64,000 bases of DNA from Gammaproteobacteria bacterium (GCA_013178375.1 JABLXQ010000008.1:116774-180773); one strand, 5' to 3'; shown: positions 40,386-50,357, numbered from the stretch's first letter. Notes: a model not told the origin generated them from the sequence alone. Numbers and translations are program-made.

Positions 40386-40600
40386 GTCTGACCTTGACCA
40401 ACACCGAAATCGAAACTGTCACCGGCCGCAAAAAATTCAGTGCGCAGGTCCGCCAGCTGCAGCGCATGGGGATTGAGTGCAAGCGAGCTGCCGACGGCTC
40501 CCCCGTGGTATCCCGCCTTGCATTCGAGCAAGCCATGGGTGTAAGGCGCGACGCTGCAAACGATGTGAAGCTGCACCTGGATTTCCTCAATGCCTCCTAA
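40382..40600 (+). CDS. DUF4224 protein, excisionase candidate, 72 aa
   Basis: The start at 40382 follows GGGGGAGG. The sequence LTLTNTEIETVTGRKKFSAQ and VRQLQRMGIECKRAADGSP is the DUF4224 pattern. Such genes commonly lie directly before tyrosine integrases, as here (11-nt overlap). Winged-helix fold expected. It is a likely excisionase-like partner that sets the direction of recombination; not proved. Confidence 0.7.
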   Translation: MSLTLTNTEIETVTGRKKFSAQVRQLQRMGIECKRAADGSPVVSRLAFEQAMGVRRDAANDVKLHLDFLNAS

Positions 40601-41684
40601 GCAGCGCGACAAGAAGAACAAGCCCCACCCCGCCGGCTGGCGCTGGAAGAACGGCGCCTGGCGGTACCGGGTGCCTGCCGGCATGGAATCATCGTGGGAC
40701 GGCAAGAAGGAATTCACGCTGGGGAAAACCGAGGCCGAGGCTTATCGAGTGTTCGCCGAGCGGATGAAGGAATATGAAAAAGGCGGCCTGGTGTACATGC
40801 CCCAGCTGTTGGACAAATACGAGATCGAGGTGCTACCCACAAAGGCGCCGGCCACTCAGAAATCCAATCGCCTCAGCCTGAAACGGCTGCGCCAGGCGTT
40901 CCAGGGCGTGAAGATTCGGGAGGTAACACCCCCCCTGATCTATCAATACCGGGACGCTGTGGCCAAGGGGTTGAGCCAGAAGCACTACAACCTGGATCAC
41001 GAGGTGCTAAGCCACTCGTTCACGAAAGCCATTGAATGGGGCGCCCGGCTCGATCACCCCATGACTGGTAAAAAGGTGGTGAAATTCCCAGCCAACAAGC
41101 GCACGCGGTATGTGGAGGATTGGGAACTGTCGGAATTCCTCAACATAGCCCCGCCGTTGCTGGTCAACTACTGCCGTCTGAAACTGATCCTGGGCCAGGA
41201 CAAGGGTGACTTGCTCAGCATCCAGCTAAGCGGCATTGGGGCAGAAGGGATCACCCTGGCAGCCAGAAAGAAGACCGCCAAAAAGCGCCAGACAGGGCGA
41301 ACCCGGTTCTTCCCCTTCCACCACGCTGACGGAACCTCTACTGGCCTGCGTGAAGCGCTCGAGGCCATTCTGGCGATGCCGCGCCCGGTGGGATCGTTCT
41401 GGCTTTTCTGTACCCGGCGCGGGCAGCCCTACATCAAGGCCGACGGCACAACCAGCGGCTTCGATTCAATTTGGCAGCGCACCATGGTCGCGGCCCTGGA
41501 GAAAACAAAGCTCACCGAACGATTCACCGAGCATGACCTGCGGGCGAAAGCAGGCAGCGACATGGAAACCGACCAGGAAGCGCAGCGGCTGCTTGATCAC
41601 ACGAACGCAAGCCAGACCAGAACCTACCGCAGAAAGGCTGTCACGATGCCGACCGGAAAGGTTTTTGATTGGGACAAACGCTAG
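40590..41684 (+). CDS. int: Tyrosine site-specific integrase, 364 aa
   Basis: Phage integrase of the tyrosine recombinase family, reading towards the tRNA-Lys attachment site. The N-terminal arm-binding region has GWRWKNGAWRYRVPAG, and a core-binding helix set lies about residues 70-165. In the catalytic domain HxxR is clear (TEHDLRAKAGS), then LLDHTNASQTRTYRR with His and the Tyr nucleophile. The usual first Arg (G-x-R) reads LILGQDKGDLL, Asp in its place. The protein may be impaired or use an odd residue. A perfect hairpin follows the stop. Confidence 0.85.
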   Translation: MPPKQRDKKNKPHPAGWRWKNGAWRYRVPAGMESSWDGKKEFTLGKTEAEAYRVFAERMKEYEKGGLVYMPQLLDKYEIEVLPTKAPATQKSNRLSLKRLRQAFQGVKIREVTPPLIYQYRDAVAKGLSQKHYNLDHEVLSHSFTKAIEWGARLDHPMTGKKVVKFPANKRTRYVEDWELSEFLNIAPPLLVNYCRLKLILGQDKGDLLSIQLSGIGAEGITLAARKKTAKKRQTGRTRFFPFHHADGTSTGLREALEAILAMPRPVGSFWLFCTRRGQPYIKADGTTSGFDSIWQRTMVAALEKTKLTERFTEHDLRAKAGSDMETDQEAQRLLDHTNASQTRTYRRKAVTMPTGKVFDWDKR

Positions 41685-41701
41685 TCTATGGGACAAACAA
41701 A

Positions 41702-41725
41702 AAGGGCTGCATCGCTGCAGCCCTT
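41702..41725 (+). terminator. Hairpin terminator after integrase
   Basis: A perfect 10-bp stem, AAGGGCTGCA with TGCAGCCCTT and a TCGC loop. It lies 17 nt after the integrase stop and 5 nt before the tRNA end. A weak T run (GTATTT) follows on the plus strand and AAACA on the other side, so it could act in both directions. Confidence 0.6.
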
Positions 41726-41730
41726 GTATT

Positions 41731-41806
41731 TGGTGGGTCGTGCTGGATTCGAACCAGCGACCAATTGGTTAAAAGCCAACTGCTCTACCGACTGAGCTAA
41801 CGACCC
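41731..41806 (-). tRNA. tRNA-Lys (TTT), prophage insertion site
   Basis: Complete 76-nt cloverleaf with encoded CCA. The anticodon loop CTTTTAA gives Lys. The acceptor stem GGGTCGT pairs fully. Its 3' end faces the integrase, as expected when a phage recombines in the 3' half of a tRNA and rebuilds it. It is part of the host queE-queC-tRNA-Lys cluster found in Pseudomonas relatives. One attachment end lies here; the other is left of the window. Confidence 0.95.
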
Positions 41807-41986
41807 GAACGGGAGCGTATATTACTGATTAATTTTTAAATCACAAGCCTTTTTTACATTTTTATGGTCTTGATTTTCATCGATTTTTTTGCGCTTCTGG
41901 CTATCACGCCATCAACCCGGCAAAAACGTCTGAAAACATTGCGGTTTTTGTCCGGCCCAACCCAATAGCAGATCCTATTCAAGCGC

Positions 41987-42667
41987 TTATAGATACGCGG
42001 TAGGGTCCGGCACCCCTGCCTGCTCAAAACCCTGTCGGCGCAGACGGCAGCTGTCACAACGCCCGCACGCCTTGCCACTGGCATCGGCCTGATAGCAGGA
42101 AACCGTAAGACCATAATCCACCCCCAGACCCGTGCCCGTCTGAATGATCTGGGCCTTGGTCAGGCTGAGCAGCGGCGCCTCTATCCGGATCGGCTTGCCC
42201 TCCACACCGCGTCGGGTTGCCAGATTGGCCAGCTGTTCAAATGCCGCGATGAACGCAGGCCGGCAGTCGGGATAACCGGAATAATCCACCGCATTCACCC
42301 CGATAAATATCGCATCGGCATCCAGCACTTCCGCCCAGCCCAACGCGAGAGCAAGGAATACGGTGTTGCGCGCCGGCACATAGGTCACCGGAATACCCTC
42401 GCTGGGGCTTTCTGGCACCGCAATGGATTTATCTGTCAGCGCCGAACCACCGATGTCGCCCATGTTGATGTGAATGATCTTGAACGCAGCCGCACCCTGC
42501 GCTTTCGCCACCCGCTCCGCCGCGCGCAGCTCAGACTCATGGCGTTGTCCATATTCGAAGCTCATGGCATGGCACTCGTAGCCCTGGCTGCGGGCCAGCG
42601 CAAGACAGGTGGCCGAATCCAGCCCACCTGACAGCAGCACCACGGCCTTGCTCACACGTGTGTTCAT
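41987..42667 (-). CDS. queC: 7-cyano-7-deazaguanine synthase QueC
   Basis: Makes preQ0 from CDG and ammonia with ATP. The PP-loop [13 protein letters not shown] (about residue 13) is intact. Further marks are [17 protein letters not shown] and the zinc site near the end, with SCYQAD and [10 protein letters not shown]. 226 aa is the family's normal length. The neighbour queE, 18 nt away on the same strand, makes the preceding intermediate CDG. The two supply queuosine for tRNA wobble positions. Confidence 0.95.
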   Translation of the reverse strand: MNTRVSKAVVLLSGGLDSATCLALARSQGYECHAMSFEYGQRHESELRAAERVAKAQGAAAFKIIHINMGDIGGSALTDKSIAVPESPSEGIPVTYVPARNTVFLALALGWAEVLDADAIFIGVNAVDYSGYPDCRPAFIAAFEQLANLATRRGVEGKPIRIEAPLLSLTKAQIIQTGTGLGVDYGLTVSCYQADASGKACGRCDSCRLRRQGFEQAGVPDPTAYL

Positions 42668-42685
42668 CAGATCATCTTCCTGGAA

Positions 42686-43330
42686 TCAGCGCCCGGGCTC
42701 GTCGGCCCACAACACTTTATGCAACTGGATCTGGAACCGCACTGGCAACCGGTCCTCCAGAATCCAGTCCGCCAGATCAGTGGGTGACAGCTGCTGGTGA
42801 CTGGGAGAAAACAACACATCCTGCACGCGACCAGCCAGATCGAACTCATCCAGCTTCAACCGCGCCCACTGGTAATCATTGCGGCTGCAGAGAACGAACT
42901 TCACCTGATCGATCGGCTTCAATAACGGAATGTTGTCGTACAGGTTGCGATGGCACTCGCCGGAATCGGGGGTTTTCAGATCCAGCACCACACTGACGCG
43001 AGGATCAACACCCTCGACACTCAACGCGCCACTGGTTTCCAGCGAAACGTCATAGCCAAGATCACACAGACGGGTCAACAGCGGCAAACAATTGGGCTGG
43101 GCCAGCGGTTCACCGCCGGTAACTGTCACATAACGGGATTGATGACGGCCGACCTTATTGAGAATGTCGTCGATGGCGAGCAACTCACCGCCAGAGAACG
43201 CATAGGCAGTGTCGCAGTACTGACACCGCAGAGGACAACCGGTCAGCCGCACAAACACCGTCGGACAACCCACTGTCCTGGCTTCCCCTTGCAGGGAATG
43301 AAAAATCTCGCTGATACGGACCTGAAGCAC
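42686..43330 (-). CDS. queE: 7-carboxy-7-deazaguanine synthase QueE
   Basis: Radical SAM enzyme that turns carboxy-tetrahydropterin into CDG. The motif CPLRCQYCDTAYAFSGG holds the three cluster Cys. TVTGGEPL (SAM binding) follows. GTG at 43330 begins VLQVRISEIFHSLQGEART, as in Pseudomonas QueE; a longer frame to 43360 adds unlikely residues. 214 aa is normal. It sits between queC and cpoB in the usual order. Confidence 0.95.
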   Translation of the reverse strand: MLQVRISEIFHSLQGEARTVGCPTVFVRLTGCPLRCQYCDTAYAFSGGELLAIDDILNKVGRHQSRYVTVTGGEPLAQPNCLPLLTRLCDLGYDVSLETSGALSVEGVDPRVSVVLDLKTPDSGECHRNLYDNIPLLKPIDQVKFVLCSRNDYQWARLKLDEFDLAGRVQDVLFSPSHQQLSPTDLADWILEDRLPVRFQIQLHKVLWADEPGR

Positions 43331-43414
43331 GACTCTTACCTGTCTGCAGAAAGGGGGCACATGGTACCTGAAGCCCGCTTGCTAACTCAACAGAATGGCC
43401 GCGCGGGCACAGGT

Positions 43415-44314
43415 TCAAAGGGTTTTGAGCAGATCCTTGGCCAGATTCGCCGCCGGCTTTTCCGGATGCTTCTTGATCAGCTCATTCAGGGTACTTTTGG
43501 CCTTGGCATTCTCGCCCTGGGAAGCAAACAACTTGCCCAGTTTGTACATGGCATCCGGTACCTTGACGTGATCGGGATGATTGCCCAGCAGACTGATGAA
43601 GTGGGTCTTGGCCACATCCATCTTGGGCGGCTTGACCGCCATGTAGGTTTCACCCAGCCAATACTCGCAATAAGGAGCATACAGTCCGTCGGGAGAGCGT
43701 TTCAGCAGATCCTCCAGCACGGCGATGGACTCTTCATACTTGCCATCCCGGCGTAACTGGCTGGCCTTGTCGTAAAGATCCTTGTCCTCACCGGTGGATT
43801 CAACCGCCGGGCCTGCTGACGAACCAGCCTGATCTGCCGCTACTGCGGCACCTGTCGCTGCAGCCGTGCCACCACGCAACTGGTTGATGCGTGAATCCAA
43901 ATCCAAATACCGCTCACGGGCCTGCTTCTGCATCATTTCCATTTCATGGGTCAGCTGTTCAACGGCACCACGCAGCTCCTGGACTTCCTGCTGCATCTGC
44001 TGCATCTGCTGCATATTGGAATAGGCATCCGAACCACCACCAGACGTATTGGCGTTACTGGCGGAACGGCTGGATTCTGCCGGCTTGGCATAATTCGAAG
44101 ATTCACCGCCATCACCACCACCGGTGCCATATGTTTTTACGCTGGAACCGTACACGGTGCCCGAACTTTCGTTCTGGGATGGGGAATAATAAGGACTGGA
44201 TGGATCGATAGAGCTAGCAGAAGAACTGCGTTTGACGGGTTCGTAAGGGGGAGCAGCTACCACCGAGACGGTGGTAGCTGCCATCAGCACACAAAAGGCT
44301 GCCAATCGCTGCAT
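43415..44314 (-). CDS. cpoB: Cell division coordinator CpoB (YbgF)
   Basis: Periplasmic protein that links peptidoglycan synthesis and Tol-Pal constriction. Signal peptide residues 1-21 end in VVAAPPY. A Ser/Gly-rich linker follows. A coiled coil lies about residues 104-145 (QQMQQEVQELRGAVEQLTHE), and the rest is TPR (DLYDKASQLRRDGKYEESI; YWLGETYMAVKPP; AMYKLGKLFASQGENAKA). The start overlaps the pal stop by 1 nt, showing a joined operon. Confidence 0.95.
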   Translation of the reverse strand: MQRLAAFCVLMAATTVSVVAAPPYEPVKRSSSASSIDPSSPYYSPSQNESSGTVYGSSVKTYGTGGGDGGESSNYAKPAESSRSASNANTSGGGSDAYSNMQQMQQMQQEVQELRGAVEQLTHEMEMMQKQARERYLDLDSRINQLRGGTAAATGAAVAADQAGSSAGPAVESTGEDKDLYDKASQLRRDGKYEESIAVLEDLLKRSPDGLYAPYCEYWLGETYMAVKPPKMDVAKTHFISLLGNHPDHVKVPDAMYKLGKLFASQGENAKAKSTLNELIKKHPEKPAANLAKDLLKTL

Positions 44315-44820
44315 CAGGGAGCTTCAGAAGTGTACTGCAGTTCTGCGCGACGGTTTTGAGCCCAGGAACCTTCTTCATGACCCAGAGCAACCGGACGCTC
44401 TTCACCGTAGCTGATCACTTCGATCTGGCTGGCAGAAGCGCCTTTGGAGGTCAGGTAAGCAGAGGTTGCTTTGGAACGACGCTCGCCCAGAGCCATGTTG
44501 TATTCGCGTGTGCCGCGCTCGTCAGCATGACCTTCAACGCGCAGTTTGGCACCCGGGTGGGCAGACAGGTACTGGGCGTGGGCGTTCAGAGTGGCTTCAG
44601 AATCAACGCGGATGTCATAGCTGTCGAAATCGAAGTAAACAACACGGTTCTGCAGGGACGGATCAGTAGAACCGTAACCACCAGTAGTATCGGTAGTAGT
44701 GCCAGAAGTTACCGGAGCAGCAGTGGTGGGTTCGGTAGTTTCTTCCGGAGTGGAGCTACAGCCAGCGATGGATGCAGCAGCGATCAGGGCGATAAGATGA
44801 TTACGGGTAAACATAGGCAT
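44314..44820 (-). CDS. pal: Peptidoglycan-associated lipoprotein Pal
   Basis: Signal peptide with lipobox SIAGCSST (Cys about residue 21), a Thr-rich linker, and an OmpA-type peptidoglycan-binding domain (YFDFDSYDIRV; GHADERGTREYN; ALGERRSKAT; ISYGEERPVA). 168 aa is normal. Outer-membrane anchored, binds TolB. It lies between tolB and cpoB. Confidence 0.97.
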   Translation of the reverse strand: MPMFTRNHLIALIAAASIAGCSSTPEETTEPTTAAPVTSGTTTDTTGGYGSTDPSLQNRVVYFDFDSYDIRVDSEATLNAHAQYLSAHPGAKLRVEGHADERGTREYNMALGERRSKATSAYLTSKGASASQIEVISYGEERPVALGHEEGSWAQNRRAELQYTSEAP

Positions 44821-44899
44821 AGCAAACTCCTAAGAGATGGACTCGTCGCGAATATTAAGGGTTCAGTAAAGCTTTTAAAACAGGCTGCAATTAAATTTT

Positions 44900-46195
44900 T
44901 TACAAAAACGGCGACCAGCTTGGCTCCCGCACATCTCCAAAGCGCGATGGTAGCTGCACTTTAACTCGCCCATCCAAAGATACAGCTCCCAAAACACCAC
45001 GACCGCCCTTGAGCGTGGCGTACAGAATCATACTGGCATTGGGAGCGATACTGGGCGATTCATCCAGATCTGTTTCGGTCAGGACATTGAACGTGCCCTT
45101 GACCAGATCCTTGACCGCGATATGGAACACCCCGTTAGAGCGATGCACCATGGCCAGGAAACGACCATCTGGAGTCAATGCTGGACGCGCATTGTAACTG
45201 CCCTCGAATGTTAATCGTTCCACCTTTCCTGTTGCAATATGTTGCCGGTAAATTTGTGGGGATCCGCCGCGTTCCGACGTGAAAATCAGGTTTTGCCCGT
45301 CAGGGGACCAGGTGGCCTCCGTGTCGATGGCGTAATGGTTGGTGATGCGACGCAGACTGCCGCTCGCCACGTCCATGACATAGATTTCAGGATTGCCGTC
45401 CTTCGACAGTGTCATGGCCAGCTGACGTCCGTCCGGCGAGAACGAGGGAGCACCATTGAGGCCTGGAAAACCCGTGATTTTCTGCTGCCGGCCGGTGATC
45501 GTGTCCTGGATATAGATGGCAGGACGGGTGCTCTGGAAGGACACATAGGCAATATGACGTCCGTTGGGAGCCCAGGTTGGCGACAGGATCGGTTCGGGGG
45601 ACTCCAGAATGATCTTCTCATTGAAGCCATCCACATCCGCCACATAAAGCCGGTAGCGCTGCTTGCGGGCCTGCATGTGCTCCATCGTCACATAGAGCAT
45701 CCGGGTGGAGAATGCACCGCGAATACCGGTAATGGCTTCGTAGATAACATCGCTGATGTAGTGAGCCATCCCTCGCAGGTTGTTGCTGGTGACCGTACCC
45801 TTCTTGATGGGCCGCTGCTGGAACACGTCGAAAATTTCGAAGTCAGCGCGATACTGGCCACCACCAGCAGGCTGCATGCGGCCGATGACCAGGTATTCGG
45901 TGCCCAGGACTTTCCAGTCGCGGTAAAACACCTGGCTGGCTTCGGTGGGACGGCTGAGCATATCGGCCCGATCCAGCGGCTTGAACTGGCCCGAGCGGTG
46001 CAGATCTGCATGCACGATGGCAGCGACGTCTTCCGGCAGGCGGGAGGGCTGGTTCCAGCCAAAGGGAACAATGCCGACGGGAATGGCGTCATCCTGGCCC
46101 GAGTTGATGATGACCGTCAGCTCCGCGTTTGCCACCGAGGCAACACAGAACAGGAACAGGGCTAACAGTTTACGAACAAGCATGGCAACTAACAT
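44900..46195 (-). CDS. tolB: Tol-Pal system protein TolB
   Basis: Periplasmic beta-propeller that binds Pal and TolA. Signal peptide residues about 1-24 ([15 protein letters not shown]); an internal ATG at 46183 is an alternative start. The N-terminal domain covers about residues 25-170, and the propeller shows repeats such as [34 protein letters not shown] and [14 protein letters not shown]. 431 aa is normal. Neighbours are pal and tolA. Confidence 0.97.
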   Translation of the reverse strand: MLVAMLVRKLLALFLFCVASVANAELTVIINSGQDDAIPVGIVPFGWNQPSRLPEDVAAIVHADLHRSGQFKPLDRADMLSRPTEASQVFYRDWKVLGTEYLVIGRMQPAGGGQYRADFEIFDVFQQRPIKKGTVTSNNLRGMAHYISDVIYEAITGIRGAFSTRMLYVTMEHMQARKQRYRLYVADVDGFNEKIILESPEPILSPTWAPNGRHIAYVSFQSTRPAIYIQDTITGRQQKITGFPGLNGAPSFSPDGRQLAMTLSKDGNPEIYVMDVASGSLRRITNHYAIDTEATWSPDGQNLIFTSERGGSPQIYRQHIATGKVERLTFEGSYNARPALTPDGRFLAMVHRSNGVFHIAVKDLVKGTFNVLTETDLDESPSIAPNASMILYATLKGGRGVLGAVSLDGRVKVQLPSRFGDVREPSWSPFL

Positions 46196-46205
46196 CTCCG
46201 GTGTA

Positions 46206-47015
46206 TCAGTATTTCAAATCTTCAGGATTGAACTGCAGTTTCAGGGTGCGGAAATAGCGGTCGAACTTGACCGGATCATCCGGCACGCTGAAGCGTCCGG
46301 CTTTCTGCACCGCCACCATCGCGGAACGGTCGAAGCCGGCATTGCCACTGCTTTCGACCACGTTCACGTCATTCAGCTCACCCCCGGGCAGCAAATTAAT
46401 GCGCAAGGTTACCACCATTCCTGTGCGGGCGGAGAGGGGACGCACCCAGTAGCGCTTGATGGTCTGCTGCATCAGGCCGATGTATTGCTGGATTTCGTCC
46501 TGCTCCTCGTCGCTGGTGGCCGTGGCAGCTGCCGGGGCTGCGGCGGGCTTGGCCGTCTTGCCAGCTTCAGCCTTGGGCTTCTGCTTCTCCAACTGCTTCA
46601 TTTCGCTCTTGAGGATGTCGCTGAAATCCTCGGTCGGCTCCACTTTTTTCGGGGGCGTCTTTTTCGGCTCGGGTTTCTTGGGTTCCGGCTTTTTGGGCTC
46701 AGGTTTCTTCGCTTCGGGCTTCTTCGGCTCGGGTTTTTTGGGCTCCGGTTTGGGCTCGGGCTTCTTCACTTCCGGTTTCTTGGGTTCCGGTTTGGGTTCC
46801 GGAGGTTTGGGTTGGGCCGCCGGTTTGGGCTGTGGCTTCGGCGCAGTCTTCGGCTGGGGCTTTTCAATGACCATGGCCGTGATGTGCATGGGCATGGCCT
46901 TGGCCGTCACGACTTCATCTGCGGTTTTCCAGCTGACGAAGAACATGCCGATCACCAGCGCGTGCACCAGCAGCGACTTGGACAGGGCGGCCAGATCAAG
47001 GCGTTGGGAAACCAA
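46206..47015 (-). CDS. tolA: Cell envelope integrity protein TolA
   Basis: An inner-membrane anchor (about residues 10-28: [15 protein letters not shown]) is followed by a long Pro/Glu/Lys linker (about residues 52-120, with [11 protein letters not shown] units) and a C-terminal domain ([48 protein letters not shown]). The pattern is that of TolA in Pseudomonas relatives. The linker spans the periplasm to reach TolB and Pal. Confidence 0.95.
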   Translation of the reverse strand: MVSQRLDLAALSKSLLVHALVIGMFFVSWKTADEVVTAKAMPMHITAMVIEKPQPKTAPKPQPKPAAQPKPPEPKPEPKKPEVKKPEPKPEPKKPEPKKPEAKKPEPKKPEPKKPEPKKTPPKKVEPTEDFSDILKSEMKQLEKQKPKAEAGKTAKPAAAPAAATATSDEEQDEIQQYIGLMQQTIKRYWVRPLSARTGMVVTLRINLLPGGELNDVNVVESSGNAGFDRSAMVAVQKAGRFSVPDDPVKFDRYFRTLKLQFNPEDLKY

Positions 47016-47017
47016 AC

Positions 47018-47458
47018 TTACGGCTCCTTGTGCGGGCTTTCGGTGACAAGGCCGACGTCATTCACGCCCACCTTCTGCAATGCCACCATCATCTGCACCA
47101 CCAGGCCGTAGGACGCATTGTGGTCGCCTTCCATCAGCACCGGTGTGGCGGGCTTGTTGCGCTTGATCTTGCCCACCATGTCCGCCACTTCTTCCATGGG
47201 CCGGGGTTCCTTGGTATCGCCACCAACACTCAGGTAGTACTGGCCGCTCTGGTTGACCGAGACGATGATGAATTCCTCGTCCTTGGGCAGCTCGATGGGT
47301 TTGGCGTCAGCATCCGGCAGATCCACTTTCACGCCCGCCGTCATCATGGGTGCCGTGATCATGAAAACCACCAGCAACACCAGCATGACGTCGATGTAAG
47401 GCACGACGTTGATATCGGAAATGGGCTTGCGCCGTACGGTACTTTTTTTCTTGGACAT
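47018..47458 (-). CDS. tolR: TolR, ExbD-type proton channel part
   Basis: One N-terminal membrane helix (about residues 23-42, DVMLVLLVVFMITAPM) with the conserved Asp of the TolR/ExbD proton path (IDVMLVLL), and a periplasmic domain (VKVDLPDADAKPI; EEFIIVSVNQSG). 146 aa is normal. It forms the proton-driven motor with TolQ, 23 nt upstream, and TolA, 2 nt downstream. Confidence 0.95.
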   Translation of the reverse strand: MSKKKSTVRRKPISDINVVPYIDVMLVLLVVFMITAPMMTAGVKVDLPDADAKPIELPKDEEFIIVSVNQSGQYYLSVGGDTKEPRPMEEVADMVGKIKRNKPATPVLMEGDHNASYGLVVQMMVALQKVGVNDVGLVTESPHKEP

Positions 47459-47481
47459 GTCAGTCGCTGCTCGTCGCGTGC

Positions 47482-48171
47482 TTACTTGTCGTCCGCTTCG
47501 CCGGAATGGGCTTTGCGGTGCAGAATGCTGGAGAACTCGTCGGAAAACGTTTCATAGCTGTGCAGCAGGCGATCCACCACGGAAGAAAAACGGTTGTAAC
47601 CCACCACGGCAGGAATCGCGGCGAACAGGCCGATGGCGGTGGCAATCAGTGCCTCGGCGATACCCGGCGCCACCGCAGCAAGTGTCGCCTGCTGCTGGTT
47701 GGCCAGATTAAGGAAGGAATGCATGATCCCCCACACGGTGCCGAACAGGCCGATGTAAGGGCTGGTGGAACCGACGGTGGCCAGGAACGGCAGGTGCAGT
47801 TCCAGTTTTTCCTGTTCCCGCAGCAACGCCACGCGCATGGCCCGCTCGGTACCTTCCATGACGGAATCCGGATCGCTGTTCAGGTTCTTGCGCAGGCGGG
47901 CGAATTCCTTGAAACCGGCGCGGAAAATGTTTTCCTGGCCGCAGTGAGGATTGGGATCGGTGTTGACCTGCACGAACAGGCGGCTGAGATCGATACCGGA
48001 CCAGAAGCGCTCTTCGAAACTGGCCTGGGCCTTCTCGGTTTTCGACATGACGGTCTGGCGCTGCCAGATCATGTACCAGGACGCCACCGACAGCGACAGC
48101 AGGATCAGCATCACGATTTTGACCGGGATGGTGGCGTTGGCGATCAGACTCAGGATGGACATGGATTCCAC
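47482..48171 (-). CDS. tolQ: TolQ, ExbB-type proton channel part
   Basis: Three membrane helices: one at about residues 15-35 (IVMLILLSLSVASWYMIW) and two in the C-terminal half that hold FLATVGSTSPYIGLFGTVWG and GIAEALIATAIGLFAAIPAV, the ExbB/TolQ signature. The start could be GTG at 48171, TTG at 48177 or ATG at 48162; a GGAG box serves the first two. It uses proton flow with TolR to energise TolA. Confidence 0.95.
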   Translation of the reverse strand: MESMSILSLIANATIPVKIVMLILLSLSVASWYMIWQRQTVMSKTEKAQASFEERFWSGIDLSRLFVQVNTDPNPHCGQENIFRAGFKEFARLRKNLNSDPDSVMEGTERAMRVALLREQEKLELHLPFLATVGSTSPYIGLFGTVWGIMHSFLNLANQQQATLAAVAPGIAEALIATAIGLFAAIPAVVGYNRFSSVVDRLLHSYETFSDEFSSILHRKAHSGEADDK

Positions 48172-48189
48172 GTGCAATTGTCTCCTTGG

Positions 48190-48615
48190 TTAATGCGAAT
48201 TCGGCCCGGACGGCAGGCGCGCCTGGGAAAACTGGAGTTTGACCGGCGCGGGCAGTGCCGCCGGCCTTAACTGGGTGGTGTCGACACAGGCCACCTTGAT
48301 ATGCGCCTCACACAGGATCTCATCGCTGCGACGGACCTGCTGGTGAAAGACGATATAGGTGCGGGCCAGTTGCTCGACCACCGCCGTGACCGTCAATTCA
48401 TCGTCCATGCGCGCCGGCTTGCGGTACTGGGCATCGACACTGTGCACCACGAACTGCAGTTGCTCGGCGCTGAGGGCAGCGAATTCGAATCCCAGACTGC
48501 GCAGCAGCTCGGTCCGGGCCCGCTCCATGAACTTCAGGTAATTGACGTAATAAACGATGCCACCGGCGTCAGTATCTTCCAGATAGACCCGGAGGCTGAT
48601 GGAAAATTCATTCAT
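48190..48615 (-). CDS. ybgC: YbgC, acyl-CoA thioesterase, hotdog fold
   Basis: The hotdog motif [20 protein letters not shown] with the active Asp (DTDAGG) is intact. [13 protein letters not shown] and [16 protein letters not shown] complete the fold. 141 aa is normal. It lies first in the tol operon, 12 nt before tolQ, and overlaps the ruvB stop by 8 nt. It hydrolyses short acyl-CoA and is linked to phospholipid metabolism. Confidence 0.95.
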   Translation of the reverse strand: MNEFSISLRVYLEDTDAGGIVYYVNYLKFMERARTELLRSLGFEFAALSAEQLQFVVHSVDAQYRKPARMDDELTVTAVVEQLARTYIVFHQQVRRSDEILCEAHIKVACVDTTQLRPAALPAPVKLQFSQARLPSGPNSH

Positions 48616-49648
48616 CGGTAAACAGATCCTGTATCGGCGTGCCCATACGCGCCGGCGGGTTCAGGCCGAAGTGCAGCCACGCCTGGCGGGTGACAACCCG
48701 GCCACGGGGAGTCCGCATCATAAAGCCCTGCTGGATGAGATAGGGTTCCACTACATCTTCCAGGGTGCCGGATTCCTCACTCAGGGCCGCGGCCAGACTT
48801 TCCACGCCAACGGGGCCGCCGTCAAATTTTTCCATAATGGTCAGCAGCAGGCGGCGGTCCATGGTATCGAAACCGTGCGAGTCCACTTTCAGCATGTCCA
48901 GCGCCTTGCCGGCGGTGTCGACGTTGATGCGGCCGTCCCCTTTCACCTCGGCATAGTCCCGCACCCGGCGCAGCAGGCGGTTGACGATGCGCGGCGTACC
49001 CCGGCTGCGACGTGCAATCTCGGTGGCGCCCTCTGCATCCATCGCCACACCCAAGATGGCGGCGGAGCGGCAGACGATGCGGGACAATTCCTCCACCGAA
49101 TAGAATTCCAGGCGCTGCACGATGCCGAAACGGTCGCGCAGTGGCGATGTCAGCAGGCCGGCGCGGGTGGTGGCGCCCACCAGGGTAAAGGGCGGCAGGT
49201 CGATTTTGATGGAACGGGCGGCGGGGCCTTCGCCGATCATGATGTCGAGCTGATAGTCTTCCATCGCCGGATAGAGGATTTCCTCCACCACGGGACTGAG
49301 GCGGTGGATCTCGTCCACGAACAGCACGTCGCCCTCTTCCAGATTGGTCAGCAGCGCGGCCAGATCGCCGGCTTTTTCCAGCACCGGGCCGGAAGTACTT
49401 TTCAGGTTGCCGCCCATTTCATTGGCAATGATGTTGGCTAGCGTGGTCTTGCCCAGGCCGGGCGGGCCGAAAATCAGGGTGTGATCCAGCGCCTCGCTGC
49501 GGCCCAGGGCTGCAGCAATGAAAATCTCCATCTGCTCGCGCACGGCATTCTGGCCGGTGTAGTCCGCCAGCCGCGTGGGACGGATGGCCCGGTCGTGGGC
49601 ATCTTCCTTGCCGGACTGAGGGGAAATGAGGCGATCGGATTCGAGCAT
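48608..49648 (-). CDS. ruvB: RuvB, Holliday-junction branch migration helicase
   Basis: AAA+ motor: Walker [18 protein letters not shown], Walker [13 protein letters not shown], sensor 1 LVGATTRAG and a winged-helix end (LDDLxxP-type [20 protein letters not shown]). 346 aa is normal. It works with RuvA, 66 nt upstream, and RuvC. All key residues are seen. Confidence 0.97.
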   Translation of the reverse strand: MLESDRLISPQSGKEDAHDRAIRPTRLADYTGQNAVREQMEIFIAAALGRSEALDHTLIFGPPGLGKTTLANIIANEMGGNLKSTSGPVLEKAGDLAALLTNLEEGDVLFVDEIHRLSPVVEEILYPAMEDYQLDIMIGEGPAARSIKIDLPPFTLVGATTRAGLLTSPLRDRFGIVQRLEFYSVEELSRIVCRSAAILGVAMDAEGATEIARRSRGTPRIVNRLLRRVRDYAEVKGDGRINVDTAGKALDMLKVDSHGFDTMDRRLLLTIMEKFDGGPVGVESLAAALSEESGTLEDVVEPYLIQQGFMMRTPRGRVVTRQAWLHFGLNPPARMGTPIQDLFTDE

Positions 49649-49714
49649 GATGGTCGGGGTCTGGGGCTCTGTTCAGCTATTTCGTTGTGCGTGTTCGATG
49701 TCAGCGCGATCGGG

Positions 49715-50332
49715 TCAGGATGCCTTCACCATGTTTTTGAGCGCCTGCCTGATGATGTCTTCGCTCTTGAGACCTTCCGTGTTCAGGACCGCAATGGCGC
49801 GGGCTGCCTCCTGGGGCTTATATCCTAGCGCAATCAGGGCACTTTCCGCTTCTGAAATTTCGATGCGCGCGGTGCGTTTTGTGCCGCCTGCATCCAGGGT
49901 AGCTGGCAGGGAAGGCAGCCAGTGGCTGAAATCCTTGAGGCGGTCCTGCATTTCCACCAACAGACGCTCGGCGGTCTTGCGACCCACGCCCGGCAGCTTG
50001 ATCAGTGTGTTGATATCGTGATTCTGCACGCAGCGGACAAATTCGGCGCCTTCGATGCCGGACAGGATGGCCAACGCCATCTTCGGCCCCACGCCATTCA
50101 CCTTGATCAGCACGCGGAACAGCTCCCGCTCGGTCTTGTCGAGAAAGCCATACAGCAGCTGGGCGTCCTCACGCACCACGAAATGGGTGTGCAGGGTGAT
50201 CGCCTGGCCGGATTCCGGCAATTTGTAGTAGGCGGTCAGCGGCACTTCGATTTCGTAACCGACTCCGCCCACGTCCACCAGCAGACGGGGGGCCTGTTTT
50301 TCCAGAAGGGTTCCGTGAATACGTCCGATCAT
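49715..50332 (-). CDS. ruvA: RuvA, Holliday-junction binding protein
   Basis: ATG at 50332 starts [20 protein letters not shown], as in the family; a longer frame to 50611 overlaps ruvC and is rejected. OB domain with [13 protein letters not shown]; two HhH units ([16 protein letters not shown] and [19 protein letters not shown]); C-terminal domain with [17 protein letters not shown]. 205 aa is normal. It brings RuvB to the junction. Confidence 0.95.
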   Translation of the reverse strand: MIGRIHGTLLEKQAPRLLVDVGGVGYEIEVPLTAYYKLPESGQAITLHTHFVVREDAQLLYGFLDKTERELFRVLIKVNGVGPKMALAILSGIEGAEFVRCVQNHDINTLIKLPGVGRKTAERLLVEMQDRLKDFSHWLPSLPATLDAGGTKRTARIEISEAESALIALGYKPQEAARAIAVLNTEGLKSEDIIRQALKNMVKAS

Positions 50333-50357
50333 GGGCGCTCCTGTCGAGTCGAGGCTG

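Noticed and set aside
1..41730. Diversity-generating retroelement, as in Bordetella phage BPP-1
   Set aside because: No reverse transcriptase and no paired variable/template repeats were seen; the left part of the phage is outside the window.
41854..42114. 86-codon minus frame next to queC
   Set aside because: Overlaps the queC end in another frame and has no ribosome site; the AT-rich gap 41807-41986 looks non-coding.
46620..46860. Repeats in tolA as an assembly error
   Set aside because: Pro/Glu/Lys-rich linker repeats are normal in TolA and the frame is intact.
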